From contig CAZBLR010000004.1 of the NCBI GenBank assembly GCA_964492895.1, positions 1-64,000 of the forward strand: a stretch of 64,000 nt of DNA, read 5' to 3'. This DNA comes from DATLWN01 sp964492895. Lineage in GTDB: Bacteria; Pseudomonadota; Zetaproteobacteria; Mariprofundales; Mariprofundaceae. A program made the position numbers and the translations under genes. The notes under the pieces are model-generated. The model saw nothing but the letters and a program-made list of their open reading frames with translations. It was not told where the DNA came from and ran no database searches. Below are positions 19,156 to 28,370 of the stretch, piece after piece. Position 1 is the stretch's first letter, and every line of letters begins with the position of its first letter.

Positions 19156-19773
19156 TCACATCATGATCTTCAGGGTCGCGGCATACGAATCCACATCCAT
19201 CTTGCTGGCGGGATATCCGGTCTTGTTGACCTTGACCCCGCTCCAGTAGCGCATGTACTCAAGACCGACATGCATGAAATCGTCGACCCGGTAATCCAGC
19301 CCACCGCCGAAACTGAAGCCGGTCGCCGTCTTGTTGGCCGAAGCCGGTGCGATCGCTGCGGATGAGTCACTGATATTGGCCTTGCCGGTGGTGCCACCGA
19401 CCAGGCCGTAGATATGGAATTCGGAGGTGGCGGGAATCTGCAATTTCACCAGATACGAGAACAGGTAGTCCGTCCTCAGCTGAACGGTTCTGCCCGTATA
19501 GGTCGTCTTACCCGGTTCCGTCAGGCCGACACGCAGCTGGGCGCCGAGATAGTCGTTGAAATCAGCTCCCAGTTTGGCAAAGCCGCCGAACACGTTGTTG
19601 CTCTGGCTGAATCCGGTCTGGGAAAACTTCATGTCATAGACGCCGAGACCCAGGCCGATATACGGATTGATGCCGAGATTGCTCACACCATCCATATCGG
19701 CCGCCCGCGCCGGACCGGGAACCACCATCAACATCGCTGCTGCCAGCACACAAAGCCGCAACACGTATTTCAT
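19156..19773 (-). CDS. Outer-membrane beta-barrel protein (OmpA/OmpX-like barrel)
   Basis: A 205-residue protein with a signal peptide (MKYVLRLCVLAAAMLMVVPG...ARA) and an eight-strand-type barrel. Repeating aromatic strand patterns include NPYIGLGLGVYDMKF, FGGFAKLGADFNDYLGAQLR, LFSYLVKLQIP, FSFGGGLDYRVDDFMHVGLEY and the C-terminal SYAATLKIMM. The start at MKYVLR has a GGAGGAG ribosome-binding site. No periplasmic OmpA domain is present. Role unknown; small barrels of this type act as adhesins or structural proteins. Confidence 0.8.
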   Translation of the reverse strand: MKYVLRLCVLAAAMLMVVPGPARAADMDGVSNLGINPYIGLGLGVYDMKFSQTGFSQSNNVFGGFAKLGADFNDYLGAQLRVGLTEPGKTTYTGRTVQLRTDYLFSYLVKLQIPATSEFHIYGLVGGTTGKANISDSSAAIAPASANKTATGFSFGGGLDYRVDDFMHVGLEYMRYWSGVKVNKTGYPASKMDVDSYAATLKIMM

Positions 19774-19975
19774 CCGCTCCTCCTTGTGAACCCTCCACCA
19801 CATGATTCATGGCGGTCACGCTATTCCAATACATTAAAGGCCAGAGAACAACCATCTGCAATACAAGCCGTGCCCGCATACAACAGACGACCCCGCCGAA
19901 ACGGCGCTCTGTCGGAACGGATACTTCGTCGCGGGTGCATGACCGTCAACGGTCATCTTACCGGCCTTCGGCGAC

Positions 19976-20965
<990 letters not shown>

Positions 20966-21035
20966 GATGACCTCCTTGGCAAAGGCAAGGGTTTAGCACC
21001 ATCGCCCGCCATTGCCAACCCCGATGCCGGATGGA

Positions 21036-21929
21036 TCAGGAGCGCTTGCGGGCGCGCGGATGCGCCTTGTCGTAGACCTCGGTCAGGCGGGCGATATCCA
21101 GGTGCGTGTAGCGTTCGGTGGTGGATAGCGAGGCATGGCCGAGCAGTTCCTGGATGGCGCGCAGATCGACGCCGCCGGCCAAGAGCTGCGTGGCGTAGGA
21201 ATGACGCAGGCGGTGCGGCGTCACCGAGATATCGGCACCGGTGGCCAGCGCCCGCGCCTTGAGCATGCGCTGCACGCTGCGCACCGTCAGCCGGCCGCCG
21301 CGCCGGTTCAGGAACAGTCCCTGTTCACTGCCGGCCGCCGGGCGCCGCGCAAGATAGTCCCGGATCAGCGCCGTCACCTGTGCCGGCATCGGCACGATGC
21401 GCTCCTTGCGCCCCTTGCCGAGCACGCGCAGCTCGCCCGCATGCAGGTCGACATCGGCGAGATCCAGGCCCACCGCCTCGGATACGCGCAGGCCGCAGCC
21501 GTACAGCACGGCCACCAGCGCCCGGTCGCGCGGCTCCGCGACGGCATCGGTGCCGTGCATCAGCAGCCCCGTCTGCTCCGGGGACATGTTGCGCGGCAGC
21601 CGTTTCGCCTTCTTGGGCGGACGCACGCCGGCGGCCACATTGTCGGCGAGCCGGCCGCCTTCGACGGCGAACCCGAGCAGGCCGGACAGTGCCGACAGGC
21701 GACGCGCCAGCGTGGCGGCGGAAAGCCCCTCGGCATGCATGGCGACCAGCCAGTCGCGCACGGTATCGCGACCGATCCCGTCCAGGGGCCGGTCGCCGGC
21801 ATGGGCCAGGAAATGGTTCAGGTCACGGCGGTAGTTGCTGACGGTATGGGGAGAGGCCAGCCGCACATCGGCCAGCTGCTGCAGATAGCGGCCGATGGCA
21901 TCGGAGAGCCGCCAGGGCTCAGTCGGCAT
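21036..21929 (-). CDS. xerC: Tyrosine recombinase XerC
   Basis: A 297-residue site-specific recombinase that with XerD resolves chromosome dimers at dif. All catalytic residues are present: Arg148 (GCGLRVSE), Lys172 (GKGRKER), His239 and Arg242 (TPHRLRHS), His265 (LLGHAS) and nucleophile Tyr274 (TTERYTH). The N-terminal SAM-like core-binding domain covers about residues 1-100. Its start overlaps the end of the DUF484-GGDEF gene by 11 bp, the usual gammaproteobacterial partner position. No integrase-type neighbours, so this is the housekeeping copy. Confidence 0.95.
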   Translation of the reverse strand: MPTEPWRLSDAIGRYLQQLADVRLASPHTVSNYRRDLNHFLAHAGDRPLDGIGRDTVRDWLVAMHAEGLSAATLARRLSALSGLLGFAVEGGRLADNVAAGVRPPKKAKRLPRNMSPEQTGLLMHGTDAVAEPRDRALVAVLYGCGLRVSEAVGLDLADVDLHAGELRVLGKGRKERIVPMPAQVTALIRDYLARRPAAGSEQGLFLNRRGGRLTVRSVQRMLKARALATGADISVTPHRLRHSYATQLLAGGVDLRAIQELLGHASLSTTERYTHLDIARLTEVYDKAHPRARKRS

Positions 21930-23034
21930 CCGGGTCCGGGGCCTCGAAACGGGAACCGCCGAGGGCCTTGGCGACGTACATGGCCTGATCGGCGAGCTCG
22001 ATCAGTTCGCGCACCTGCATATCCTTCTCCGGCGGCGACACCGCCACCCCCAGGCTGATGCTGACGGCCTCCTCGCCGACGCCGATTCCGGCACAGGCCT
22101 TGACGATGCGCCCGGCGATCTCGACCGCCTTGTCGCGGCCGCAGCCGGGCAGCAGCAGCACGAACTCGTCGCCTCCCATGCGGATCAGGGGATCCTGGGC
22201 ACGCACGTAACGCCGCGCCGTCTGGCAGACCTGCTCCAGCAGCGCATCGCCCTTGGCATGCCCGTACTGGTCGTTGAACACCTTGAAATCGTCGACATCC
22301 AGATACAGGCAGGCGACCGACGCCCCCTCGCCGAACCACTGCGACAGCGGCTGATGGCTGTGCGGCTGCAAAAAGCGGCGGTTGCGGCTGCCGGTCAGTG
22401 AATCGGTCACGGCCAGGCGCGCCAGACGTTCCCTCGCCACGGCGTTCTCGAGGCTCAGGCCCACGACCTGGGCCAGATGCTGCAGGAAGTCCGTGGCCTG
22501 ATCCGGGCGGAAGCGCTCGGCGTTGTCCGACCCGATGCCCAGCACACCGAACGGCCGTTCCAGATCGCCGAGGGTCAGCAGCGCCAGGGAACCGATGTGG
22601 TTGTCCCGCTCGTGCAGCCATTCGAACGTCCGCTTCGGCGTCACGCGCATCAGCCGCACATGTTCCTTGTTCAGCCCGGCCTGGGCGATCTCGCCGTTCT
22701 CCAGCCAGATCAGGTCGCGTTCGGACAGGGCTTCGAGCTTGCGACCGCCCATGAAGCTGGAGCGGTCGAACCAGAAGCGCACCAGGTCCAGCTCGAAGCC
22801 GGAACGCAGGCCGCGCAGCAGCACGAAGCACAGGTCCTCCGGATCGGTCGCGGACAGCACCTGCGATTCCAGTTCGAACAGGCGCGAGAACAGCCGTTCG
22901 TTGTCGCGCAGCCGCTTCATGACCTCGGACACATATTGGCGCAGCGCCCGGTTCTCCTCCGTCAGCTGCTGCATGCGGCGGACCGACATGTCCTCGACGG
23001 TGGCCGGGCCGTTCGGCTTGTTGGTATCGCTCAT
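21919..23034 (-). CDS. DUF484-like sensor fused to GGDEF diguanylate cyclase
   Basis: A 371-residue cytosolic protein. Residues about 15-45 form a coiled coil (RRMQQLTEENRALRQYV), 50-200 a DUF484/GAF-like domain (RLRDNERLFSRLFELE onwards), and 205-360 a GGDEF domain with intact MGGDEF. Five residues before the motif is RAQD, the product-binding inhibitory I-site, so it should make c-di-GMP with feedback control. In many gammaproteobacteria a plain DUF484 protein occupies this place before xerC; here it carries a cyclase. Overlaps the upstream L,D-transpeptidase by ATGA. Confidence 0.9.
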   Translation of the reverse strand: MSDTNKPNGPATVEDMSVRRMQQLTEENRALRQYVSEVMKRLRDNERLFSRLFELESQVLSATDPEDLCFVLLRGLRSGFELDLVRFWFDRSSFMGGRKLEALSERDLIWLENGEIAQAGLNKEHVRLMRVTPKRTFEWLHERDNHIGSLALLTLGDLERPFGVLGIGSDNAERFRPDQATDFLQHLAQVVGLSLENAVARERLARLAVTDSLTGSRNRRFLQPHSHQPLSQWFGEGASVACLYLDVDDFKVFNDQYGHAKGDALLEQVCQTARRYVRAQDPLIRMGGDEFVLLLPGCGRDKAVEIAGRIVKACAGIGVGEEAVSISLGVAVSPPEKDMQVRELIELADQAMYVAKALGGSRFEAPDPDAD

Positions 23035-24326
23035 GGCGCCTCCTCCTCGATCAGGATGCGCCAGGGTTCATGCGACGACCGGCGAACGAGATACAGGCGC
23101 TTCAGCCCGGAATCCCTGAAGTTGCTCGAGTCGTAGTGCTGCATGAACTCGACCACCGCGATCTCGCCTTCCGGCCACGGATTCGGATCGCGGATGACGG
23201 TCATGTCGTCGAGGCTGACCTTGATGAAGCGCTTGCTGCCGTTCACCCGGCGCTTGTAGCGCGACCATGCCGCCAGGTCCCGTTTGCCCGACCGGAAGGC
23301 CTTGTCGTAATGGCTCAGGTAGGCGTCCGCATTCAGCGATTCCCAGTCCCTGATCCAGCCGTCGATTGCCTGATGGATCGAGGCCAGCTCCGGGGATGGC
23401 GCCTTGGCATCGGTGAACGGGATATTGTCGCCGACGATGACCCAGCTGTGCTCGGGATGCACATAGCCCTGCACCGCCAGCAGACGCGGGTTGGGCAGGG
23501 CGAAACAGCCTTCGGTATCGCGCGGCGGGCGGCGGCCGACCCCTTCCGCGTAGCCGTGCATCCAGATGCCATGCCCGTCCTTGCCGTGCAGCCTGTCCAG
23601 GGCATTGGGGTAATCGGTCGGGAAGGCCACGGGACCGTACTTGTCCACGAGCGCCTTGCTCGCCAGGCGCTCGACGAAGCGGTAGATGCCGTTGGGCGTG
23701 CGTCCGTCCCCCTCGGATTCCTTGTCGCCGCCGTTGGTGCCGGTCGCCACGTATTCATCGTCGACCCGCGTCAGGCCGCCGTCCTTGCTGCGCTTGTAGA
23801 TGAACATGCGCGAGCGCGCCTTGTCGACGACGAACAGGGTGTCGATGTACGAGCCGAGCTGCAACACGCCCTCGGGGATGCCGGTGGTGACGCCGTCGAG
23901 CTTGTCGGCAAAGGCATGCAGGCGTGCCTCGGCCTCGCCGAGCCCCGGCTCCAGGCTGGCCGCCGCCAGCTTTTCGGAGGCCTGGCGCACCGAGCGCGCG
24001 TATTCCCCGGCCCGTTCCACGTCGGAAACCGCCTTGCGGCGATGGGCCTCGGCCTCCAGCAGGGCCACCAGCGGATCATCGCCGAACTTCTTGCTGTCGA
24101 GGCTGAGCAGCGCCTGATCCGGCTCGTTGGCATCCAGCGCCAGCGTCGCCAGCAGGATGGAGCGCTCCTTCGGCGCCAGGGAGCGGACGGCGGGGTCCTG
24201 GTTCGCCTCCAGGGCCTGCTGCACCTTTAGGCGCACGTTCGGGGGCAGGGGCCTTTCGGATGCCGCAGCGGCGGTTGCCATGGCGAGCAGGGCCAGTGCC
24301 AGGATGAAGCTAAAGATCGGCTTCAC
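23031..24326 (-). CDS. L,D-transpeptidase (YkuD domain) with C-terminal NTF2/Cds6-like domain
   Basis: A 431-residue secreted protein with signal peptide (1-22, ending AAAA). A helical region (30-150) precedes the YkuD domain (about 155-300). The catalytic centre is seen in HGIWMHGYAEG and the Cys of DTEGCFALPN, a variant of the usual SHGC. The last 110 residues form an NTF2-like domain (WESLNADAYLSHYDKAF, AWSRYKRRVNGSKRFIKV). It should form 3-3 peptidoglycan cross-links or attach proteins. The start overlaps the end of the TPR gene by 17 bp; both genes share this C-terminal domain. Confidence 0.92.
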   Translation of the reverse strand: MKPIFSFILALALLAMATAAAASERPLPPNVRLKVQQALEANQDPAVRSLAPKERSILLATLALDANEPDQALLSLDSKKFGDDPLVALLEAEAHRRKAVSDVERAGEYARSVRQASEKLAAASLEPGLGEAEARLHAFADKLDGVTTGIPEGVLQLGSYIDTLFVVDKARSRMFIYKRSKDGGLTRVDDEYVATGTNGGDKESEGDGRTPNGIYRFVERLASKALVDKYGPVAFPTDYPNALDRLHGKDGHGIWMHGYAEGVGRRPPRDTEGCFALPNPRLLAVQGYVHPEHSWVIVGDNIPFTDAKAPSPELASIHQAIDGWIRDWESLNADAYLSHYDKAFRSGKRDLAAWSRYKRRVNGSKRFIKVSLDDMTVIRDPNPWPEGEIAVVEFMQHYDSSNFRDSGLKRLYLVRRSSHEPWRILIEEEAP

Positions 24327-25401
24327 GGGTGATCCTCCAGGTGCCGTGAATCTTGGCGAATTCCAGCAGCTTGTGCGTATCCTCGCGGTAATCGTTGGAC
24401 TCGAAATGCTCGTCGAAGGTCAGCTGCGCGCGCTTTCCCGCCTGCAGCGACGTGAAGACCACGTGCTTCACGCCGACATGGATGAAGTCCTTGGCCATGA
24501 TGACACGTCGCTTGTAGCGCTTCCAGGCCGCGTGGTCCATGCGCGCATTCGGTACGAATGCGGCGCTATAGGCAGCGAAATACCCGTCGAGGTCGCGCGC
24601 GCTCCAGGCCGCACGCCAACCGTCGAAGGCCTTCATGACATCCGCCTGGTCGGAGGACGGAATGGCCGGCCGGGTCGGTGCCGATTTGTTGGTTGCCGTC
24701 TGCGCATTCGGTGATTCGGCAGGCGCGGACGCAGCCGCCACGGCCGGCGGACGGGTGGATACTGCGGCGGTCTTTGTCACCGCCGGCGGGGCCGCCGGGG
24801 CGGATGACGGTGATGCGGACACGGCCGCCACCGACGATGCCGCGCGGGAGGACTCGACCGCCGCCAACGGGTCCCGGACGCGCAACAGACGCTCGTAGCG
24901 TGCCGACAGCAGCGGGTCCGGCGCCTGGTCCAGAACATGGCGGTAGTGCACGATGGCGAGCTTCAGGTACAGATCGGCAAGATTCTCCTCCGCCTTCACA
25001 TAGCCCGGCTGCTTTTGCAGGGCGATACGCAGCTCGCGGACGGCGGCATCCATATCGCCGACCTCGTTGTAGATGACCGCCAGGTTGTTGTGCGGCTCGG
25101 CCAGGTCCGGGCGCAGGCTGATCACCTGCCGGAAGGCCTCGATCGCCTGGTGCAGATGCCCCTCGCCCGAATAGGCCACCCCCAGCCGGAACCAGGCCTG
25201 ATAGTCGTTCGGATGCGCTGCGACCTCGGCCTGCAGCATCGACGACGAGGCCCGCGGCGGCTCGCCCGCACCGTCCGCGCAGGCCGGCGTCGCCGCGCAG
25301 GCCGCCGCCATACAGATGATCGCCGAGAATACCCCTAGCCGCCACATTCCATGCATCTTAGGCATGCGCGGACGGCACGAACAGGCCAAGCGCACGCTCA
25401 T
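24310..25401 (-). CDS. TPR-repeat protein with C-terminal NTF2/Cds6-like domain
   Basis: A 363-residue envelope protein. A hydrophobic signal (about 19-42) precedes three TPR units (VAAHPNDYQAWFRLGVAYS, HLHQAIEAFRQVISLRPDL, DMDAAVRELRIALQKQPGY), a Ser/Ala/Pro-rich linker (190-255) and a C-terminal NTF2-like domain (AWSARDLDGYFAAYSAAF, AWKRYKRRVIMAKDFIHV). The start at 25401 overlaps the upstream DUF502 stop by ATGA and has AGGA upstream; Met13, 16 and 19 are alternatives. The domain shared with the next gene suggests the two work together at the cell wall. Confidence 0.85.
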   Translation of the reverse strand: MSVRLACSCRPRMPKMHGMWRLGVFSAIICMAAACAATPACADGAGEPPRASSSMLQAEVAAHPNDYQAWFRLGVAYSGEGHLHQAIEAFRQVISLRPDLAEPHNNLAVIYNEVGDMDAAVRELRIALQKQPGYVKAEENLADLYLKLAIVHYRHVLDQAPDPLLSARYERLLRVRDPLAAVESSRAASSVAAVSASPSSAPAAPPAVTKTAAVSTRPPAVAAASAPAESPNAQTATNKSAPTRPAIPSSDQADVMKAFDGWRAAWSARDLDGYFAAYSAAFVPNARMDHAAWKRYKRRVIMAKDFIHVGVKHVVFTSLQAGKRAQLTFDEHFESNDYREDTHKLLEFAKIHGTWRITREADL

Positions 25402-26027
25402 CGGTCCTGGGCGTCACGCGTATCGGCAGGCGGTGCGATGACCCCGCCGGAAAGCACGAGCTTCATCGCCTCCTCGACCGTCATCGCCAGCGGACGGATA
25501 TCCGCGCGGGACACGTAGAGCAGCCAGCCGGAGGTGGGGATCGGCGTCGTCGGCACAAACACGGACACCATGTCCCGGTCCGGGAAGCCCTCGGCCGGCA
25601 GGCGGGCATCGGCGGTCACGAAGCCGATGGACCAGGTACCCTGCATGGGAAACGGCACCAGCACGACCTCGCGAAAGGCCTTGCCGCTGCCCATCAGCAT
25701 GGCCTCCATCAGCTGCCTGACCGCCGAATGGATGGAGCGGATGATCGGGATGCGATCCATCAGGGCATCGATCCAGCGCATGACATGACCGCCGATGAAG
25801 TTGGTGGTCAGCACCCCGATCAGCATCACGACCGCCAGCACGCACACGAGCGCGATCAGCACGTCCAGTCCCGGGATGTGCACCCCGGCCCAGACATCCG
25901 GCCGGAATTCGGGCGGCAGCCAGCGCAGGGCCCGCTTGGCGAAATCCACCAGCCAGGAGATCAGCATCATGGTGATGACCAGCGGCGCCAGCGCCACCAG
26001 TCCCGCGATCAGATAGCGCTTGAGCAT
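25398..26027 (-). CDS. DUF502 family inner-membrane protein
   Basis: A 209-residue protein starting MLKRYLIAGLVALAPLVITM. Two membrane helices lie at about 5-28 and 55-80. The family motif around the second helix is TNFIGGHVMRWIDALMDRIP, followed by RSIHSAVRQLMEAM and a soluble C-terminal domain (FVPTTPIPTSGWLLYV). Function unknown; the plant homologues are LIKE-COV proteins linked to trafficking. Starts 1 bp after the upstream stop. Confidence 0.88.
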   Translation of the reverse strand: MLKRYLIAGLVALAPLVITMMLISWLVDFAKRALRWLPPEFRPDVWAGVHIPGLDVLIALVCVLAVVMLIGVLTTNFIGGHVMRWIDALMDRIPIIRSIHSAVRQLMEAMLMGSGKAFREVVLVPFPMQGTWSIGFVTADARLPAEGFPDRDMVSVFVPTTPIPTSGWLLYVSRADIRPLAMTVEEAMKLVLSGGVIAPPADTRDAQDR

Positions 26028-26028
26028 G

Positions 26029-26979
26029 TTAATCGCCGTGCTTCGCCAGCGCCCCGGCATGCAGGACGTCGGTCACCGCCAGCATGGGAACATGCCGGTC
26101 CTGGACGGTATGCTGCGCGAGAAACGCCAGCGTCTGGCGATGCGGGTGGGCGATGACGATGCAGGCACCGTATCGACGCTCACATGCCAGCGCCTGATTC
26201 CACATCCGCTGCAGCGAGGCCTCATCCGTCTGGTTGTCGAGGAAGATCTGGCGTGAGGCCCAGGGGATGCCGGCACGTGCCGCCATCGTCGAGGCCACGC
26301 TGGCCGCCGTCGTGCGCGAATCGACGAAGAACAGGTGCTTCTCGCGGCAGACCTGCATGACGGCGGCCATCGGATCGGGCAGGCTCGTCAGCAGCGATCC
26401 CATGTGGTTGTTGACGCCCTGCACGTACGGCACCTTGTCCAGGGCGCTGAGCATCAGGCTGCGGATCTCGCTGTCCGGCATGCCGACGCGCAGGAACGAG
26501 CCGTCCATCAGCTTCTGGTAATGCACCGAATCCGGCTCCATCGGCATGTGCAGCATTACCACGTGCCCGGCCGCATGGGCCAGTTCGGCCGCCTCCCGCG
26601 CATGCGGGGTATCCGGCAGCACCGAAATGGCCATCGTGTACGGCAAGGCCAGCGCCTGGCGCAGGGCCGGAAGATCGTAGCCGACATCGTCGAGGATCAG
26701 GGCCAGCCCATGGGCTCGGGGCGCCGGCGGCATACTGCTCTGGGTCGTCTCGGGCGGCACCCGGGAAAAATCCTCGTACACCGGCGCCGCGGACGCCGTG
26801 TGCGCCGGCGGCACGGACGCGGGCGCGCCCGGCTTCCATTCGCTGCCCACATGCGCCTGCATCGGCGGCGGGGCATGCCTGGACGACAGCCACAGCGCCC
26901 CGGCCAGCACGATCAGCACCAGCACCAGTACCGCTGGCAGCCAGGGCGGCAGACGGGGCTTAAGCTTGGCCTTTGCCAT
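26029..26979 (-). CDS. Divergent polysaccharide deacetylase (YibQ-like)
   Basis: A 316-residue protein with one N-terminal anchor helix (about 13-33), a Pro/Ala-rich linker and a divergent polysaccharide deacetylase domain (about 88-310). Conserved blocks are LALILDDVGYD, ISVLPDTPHA, HMPMEPD, GVNNHMGS and IVIAHPHRQTL. The family is usual next to envC and ctpA, as here, and is probably periplasmic. Catalysis has not been established for the group. The gap to ctpA is 24 bp. Confidence 0.9.
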   Translation of the reverse strand: MAKAKLKPRLPPWLPAVLVLVLIVLAGALWLSSRHAPPPMQAHVGSEWKPGAPASVPPAHTASAAPVYEDFSRVPPETTQSSMPPAPRAHGLALILDDVGYDLPALRQALALPYTMAISVLPDTPHAREAAELAHAAGHVVMLHMPMEPDSVHYQKLMDGSFLRVGMPDSEIRSLMLSALDKVPYVQGVNNHMGSLLTSLPDPMAAVMQVCREKHLFFVDSRTTAASVASTMAARAGIPWASRQIFLDNQTDEASLQRMWNQALACERRYGACIVIAHPHRQTLAFLAQHTVQDRHVPMLAVTDVLHAGALAKHGD

Positions 26980-27003
26980 GCAGCGACATATCCCCTGAGC
27001 GGA

Positions 27004-28341
27004 TTATCCCTTGACCTGCAGGGTGTGCAGACCCTCGAGCAGATCCAGCGCCCGCTGCAATTGCACATCCACCTTCAGGCGCTGCTGCATCTTCGGGCTG
27101 GCCCCATCAGGCTGCGCGGCCGGCTTCTTCTTCGCCGGTTTGCCGCCATTGCCGTTCTGCAGATGACCCTTCAGGTCCTTCTCGAAGACACCGAAACCGT
27201 CCTGCACCGGAGCCTTGCCCTGCTGGGCGCTGACCGGAACCTCCTCGACCTTGATGTCCGGCTGGATGCCGGTGGCCTGGATCGAGGTCCCGCTCGGCGT
27301 GTAGTACAGGGCCGTGGTCAGCTTGAAGGCCGTACCGTCGGACAGCGGGATCACCGACTGCACCGAGCCCTTGCCGAAGCTGCGGGTGCCCATCAGCACC
27401 GCCCGGTGGTTGTCCTTCAGCGCCCCGCTGACGATCTCCGCCGCCGAGGCCGTGCCGCCGTTGATCAGCACCACCATCGGCAGGCCGTGCAGGATGTCGC
27501 CCTTGGTGGCGTCGAAGGACATGTCCTTGCCGACGCGGGAGCGGGTGCTGACGATATTGCCCTTGTTCAGGAACAGGTCGGAAACCTTGACCGCCTGGTC
27601 CAGCAGGCCGCCGGGATTGTTGCGCAGGTCGAGCACGGCACCGTAGACCTTGCCGTCCTCCTTCTTGGCCAGCGCCGCATATTGCTTGGCCAGCGAATCG
27701 GACACGTCATCGGCGAACTGGGTGATGCGCAGGTACACAAAGCCCGGCGCCATGATGTCGCTCTTCACGGACTGGACATGGATGATGGCGCGCGTGATGG
27801 TGAACTCGAGCGGCTTGGTCTCGCCTTCGCGGAAAATCGTCAGCCTGACGCTGGTCCCCGGCTTGCCGCGCATATGGTTGACCGCCTCCTGCAGCGTCAT
27901 GTCCTTGGCCAGCTGGTCGTCGATCTTGATGATCAGGTCGCCGGCCTTGATGCCGGCCTTGTCGGCGGGGGTGTCCTCGATCGGGGCCACGACGCGCACG
28001 CCCCCCTGGTCCCCGGCGATCTCGATGCCGAGCCCGCCGAACTTGCCCGTGGTGTCGACCTGCATCTGGCTGTACATCTCCTTGTCCATGTAGGCCGAAT
28101 GCGGATCCAGGCTTTCCAGCATGCCGGTCAGCGCGCCGTTGATCAGCTCCTTGTCGGTCACCGGTTTGACATAGGACTGCTTGATGATGTCCATGACCCT
28201 GGAGAACTTCTGCAACTGCTGGTAATTGGTGGCCGCCGCAGCCTGCTGGCCATGGTCACCCAAGTTCCAGGCAAGCACGCCGGCCGTCAACGCGACCAGC
28301 GACCCGCTCACTATCACAAACCGGCGCATCCCTGACTTCAT
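27004..28341 (-). CDS. ctpA: C-terminal processing protease (S41 family)
   Basis: A 445-residue periplasmic peptidase. Signal/anchor at residues 7-37, PDZ domain about 95-185 (FGGLGIEIAGDQGGVRVV), then the S41 catalytic domain with Ser299 in NGGTASAAEIVSG and Lys324 in GTRSFGKGSVQ. A Lys/Pro/Gln-rich tail follows from about 390. CtpA enzymes trim periplasmic proteins, including cell-wall hydrolases; location beside envC fits that. The start at MKSGMRRF has AAGGAG 7-8 nt upstream. Confidence 0.95.
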   Translation of the reverse strand: MKSGMRRFVIVSGSLVALTAGVLAWNLGDHGQQAAAATNYQQLQKFSRVMDIIKQSYVKPVTDKELINGALTGMLESLDPHSAYMDKEMYSQMQVDTTGKFGGLGIEIAGDQGGVRVVAPIEDTPADKAGIKAGDLIIKIDDQLAKDMTLQEAVNHMRGKPGTSVRLTIFREGETKPLEFTITRAIIHVQSVKSDIMAPGFVYLRITQFADDVSDSLAKQYAALAKKEDGKVYGAVLDLRNNPGGLLDQAVKVSDLFLNKGNIVSTRSRVGKDMSFDATKGDILHGLPMVVLINGGTASAAEIVSGALKDNHRAVLMGTRSFGKGSVQSVIPLSDGTAFKLTTALYYTPSGTSIQATGIQPDIKVEEVPVSAQQGKAPVQDGFGVFEKDLKGHLQNGNGGKPAKKKPAAQPDGASPKMQQRLKVDVQLQRALDLLEGLHTLQVKG

Positions 28342-28370
28342 GGTCCCAACTCCTTTCGTAGACAACTCAA

